From Candidatus Zhuqueibacterota bacterium 4484_188 (lineage in GTDB: Bacteria; Calditrichota; Calditrichia; RBG-13-44-9), in assembly GCA_002049825.1 (NCBI GenBank), contig MVCZ01000074.1, forward strand, positions 1-6,413: DNA of 6,413 bases. The letters are read 5' to 3'. Made by a program: the position numbers and the translations under genes. Shown here piece after piece: positions 6,174 through 6,413 of the stretch (position 1 is its first letter; each line of letters begins with the position of its first letter). The notes under the pieces were generated by a model. It did not search any database. It was not told the DNA's origin and was given only the letters and a program-made list of their open reading frames with translations.

Positions 6174-6413
6174 AAGGTTTTAGGGAGTAATGGAGTGGTG
6201 CAGGCAGCAACCAAATGGAAACGGGTAGCGCTGAAATAATTTGGCTGCAAAGCCGGTGAAGGCATTTGTACCGACATGAAAGCTGTTCGCAAGGACTATT
6301 TTCTGGACCACGATCACTCCGCTTATATGGACCAGTGGGATTAGGAACGGGTAATGACCTCCGACCAGTGCAACCTGTATTTTTTGAAGGATTCAATCAG
6401 GAAAATCTGGAAG
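6174..6413 (+). pseudogene. asnA: Internal fragment of asparagine synthetase A (aspartate-ammonia ligase), with two nonsense codons
   Basis: AsnA makes asparagine from aspartate, ammonia and ATP and has a class II aminoacyl-tRNA-synthetase fold. Reading codons that begin at multiples of three gives IKVLGSNGVVQAATKWKR, then VALK, stop, FGCKAGEG, CTDMKAVR, HSAYMDQWD, stop, ERVM and IRKIWK. From memory of the E. coli protein this follows about residues 58-141 with one frame throughout (KWKR, GEGLYTHMKALR, SVYVDQWDWERV). Lysine of KWKR, Arg of KAVR and Gln of DQWD, corresponding to Lys77, Arg100 and Gln116, are kept. The stops are TAA at 6237-6239, at a variable Gln/Arg position, and TAG at 6342-6344, exactly at the second Trp of DQWDWE (TGG to TAG). 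The first 55 or more residues are missing: upstream in this frame is a stop at 6162-6164 within gatD, and no AsnA start motif is present. There are no frameshifts in 80 codons, so decay may be fairly recent. The fragment runs off the window edge. Confidence 0.85.

Noticed and set aside
6237..6344. Stop-codon reassignment or programmed readthrough to rescue asnA
   Set aside because: Two different stops (TAA and TAG) would both need readthrough, the N-terminus is also missing, and the other genes use TAA and TGA as normal stops. Pseudogenisation is simpler.

Overview
The window looks like bacterial chromosome, but its main operon is of archaeal type. Intrinsic-terminator-like hairpins, clear Shine-Dalgarno sites and several dispersed palindromic repeats (one of the GTCATTGCGAGGAG... 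type seen in many bacterial genomes) point to a bacterium. I cannot place it firmly; an uncultured lineage of the FCB/Calditrichota kind is only a guess. Coding regions are of moderate GC. The intergenic DNA is much more AT-rich and full of repeats.

Layout. Positions 1-109 are non-coding with a small dyad. Positions 110-466 (+) encode a small one-TM protein with a C-terminal four-cysteine module. It converges on thiI (686-1831, -), with a nested hairpin/terminator region at 542-621 between them. thiI has a complete catalytic part but lacks the first strand of the usual N-terminus: only a TTG start is available, and an in-frame stop lies just upstream. About 1 kb without a gene follows (1832-2852). 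It holds a MITE-like element with 35-bp imperfect terminal inverted repeats and an 8-bp direct repeat (1923-2073), a second long inverted-repeat element abutting it (2075-2199), a very AT-rich stretch (about 2200-2690) and a third palindromic repeat (2694-2764).

Then comes a tight two-gene operon: gatE (2853-4796) and gatD (4789-6171), overlapping by 8 bp. Together they should encode the GatDE amidotransferase, which turns Glu-tRNA(Gln) into Gln-tRNA(Gln): GatD releases ammonia from an amide donor, and GatE binds and activates the mischarged tRNA. GatDE is classically regarded as an archaeal enzyme; bacteria normally use GatCAB.

Within a few bases of the gatD stop begins an internal fragment of asnA (aspartate-ammonia ligase). 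It lacks its 5' quarter, carries two in-frame stop codons and runs off the window. The most interesting part of the window is therefore gatE-gatD-'asnA: an archaeal-type glutamine-tRNA pathway placed beside a dead asparagine synthetase, in a repeat-rich neighbourhood suggesting past rearrangement or gene transfer.
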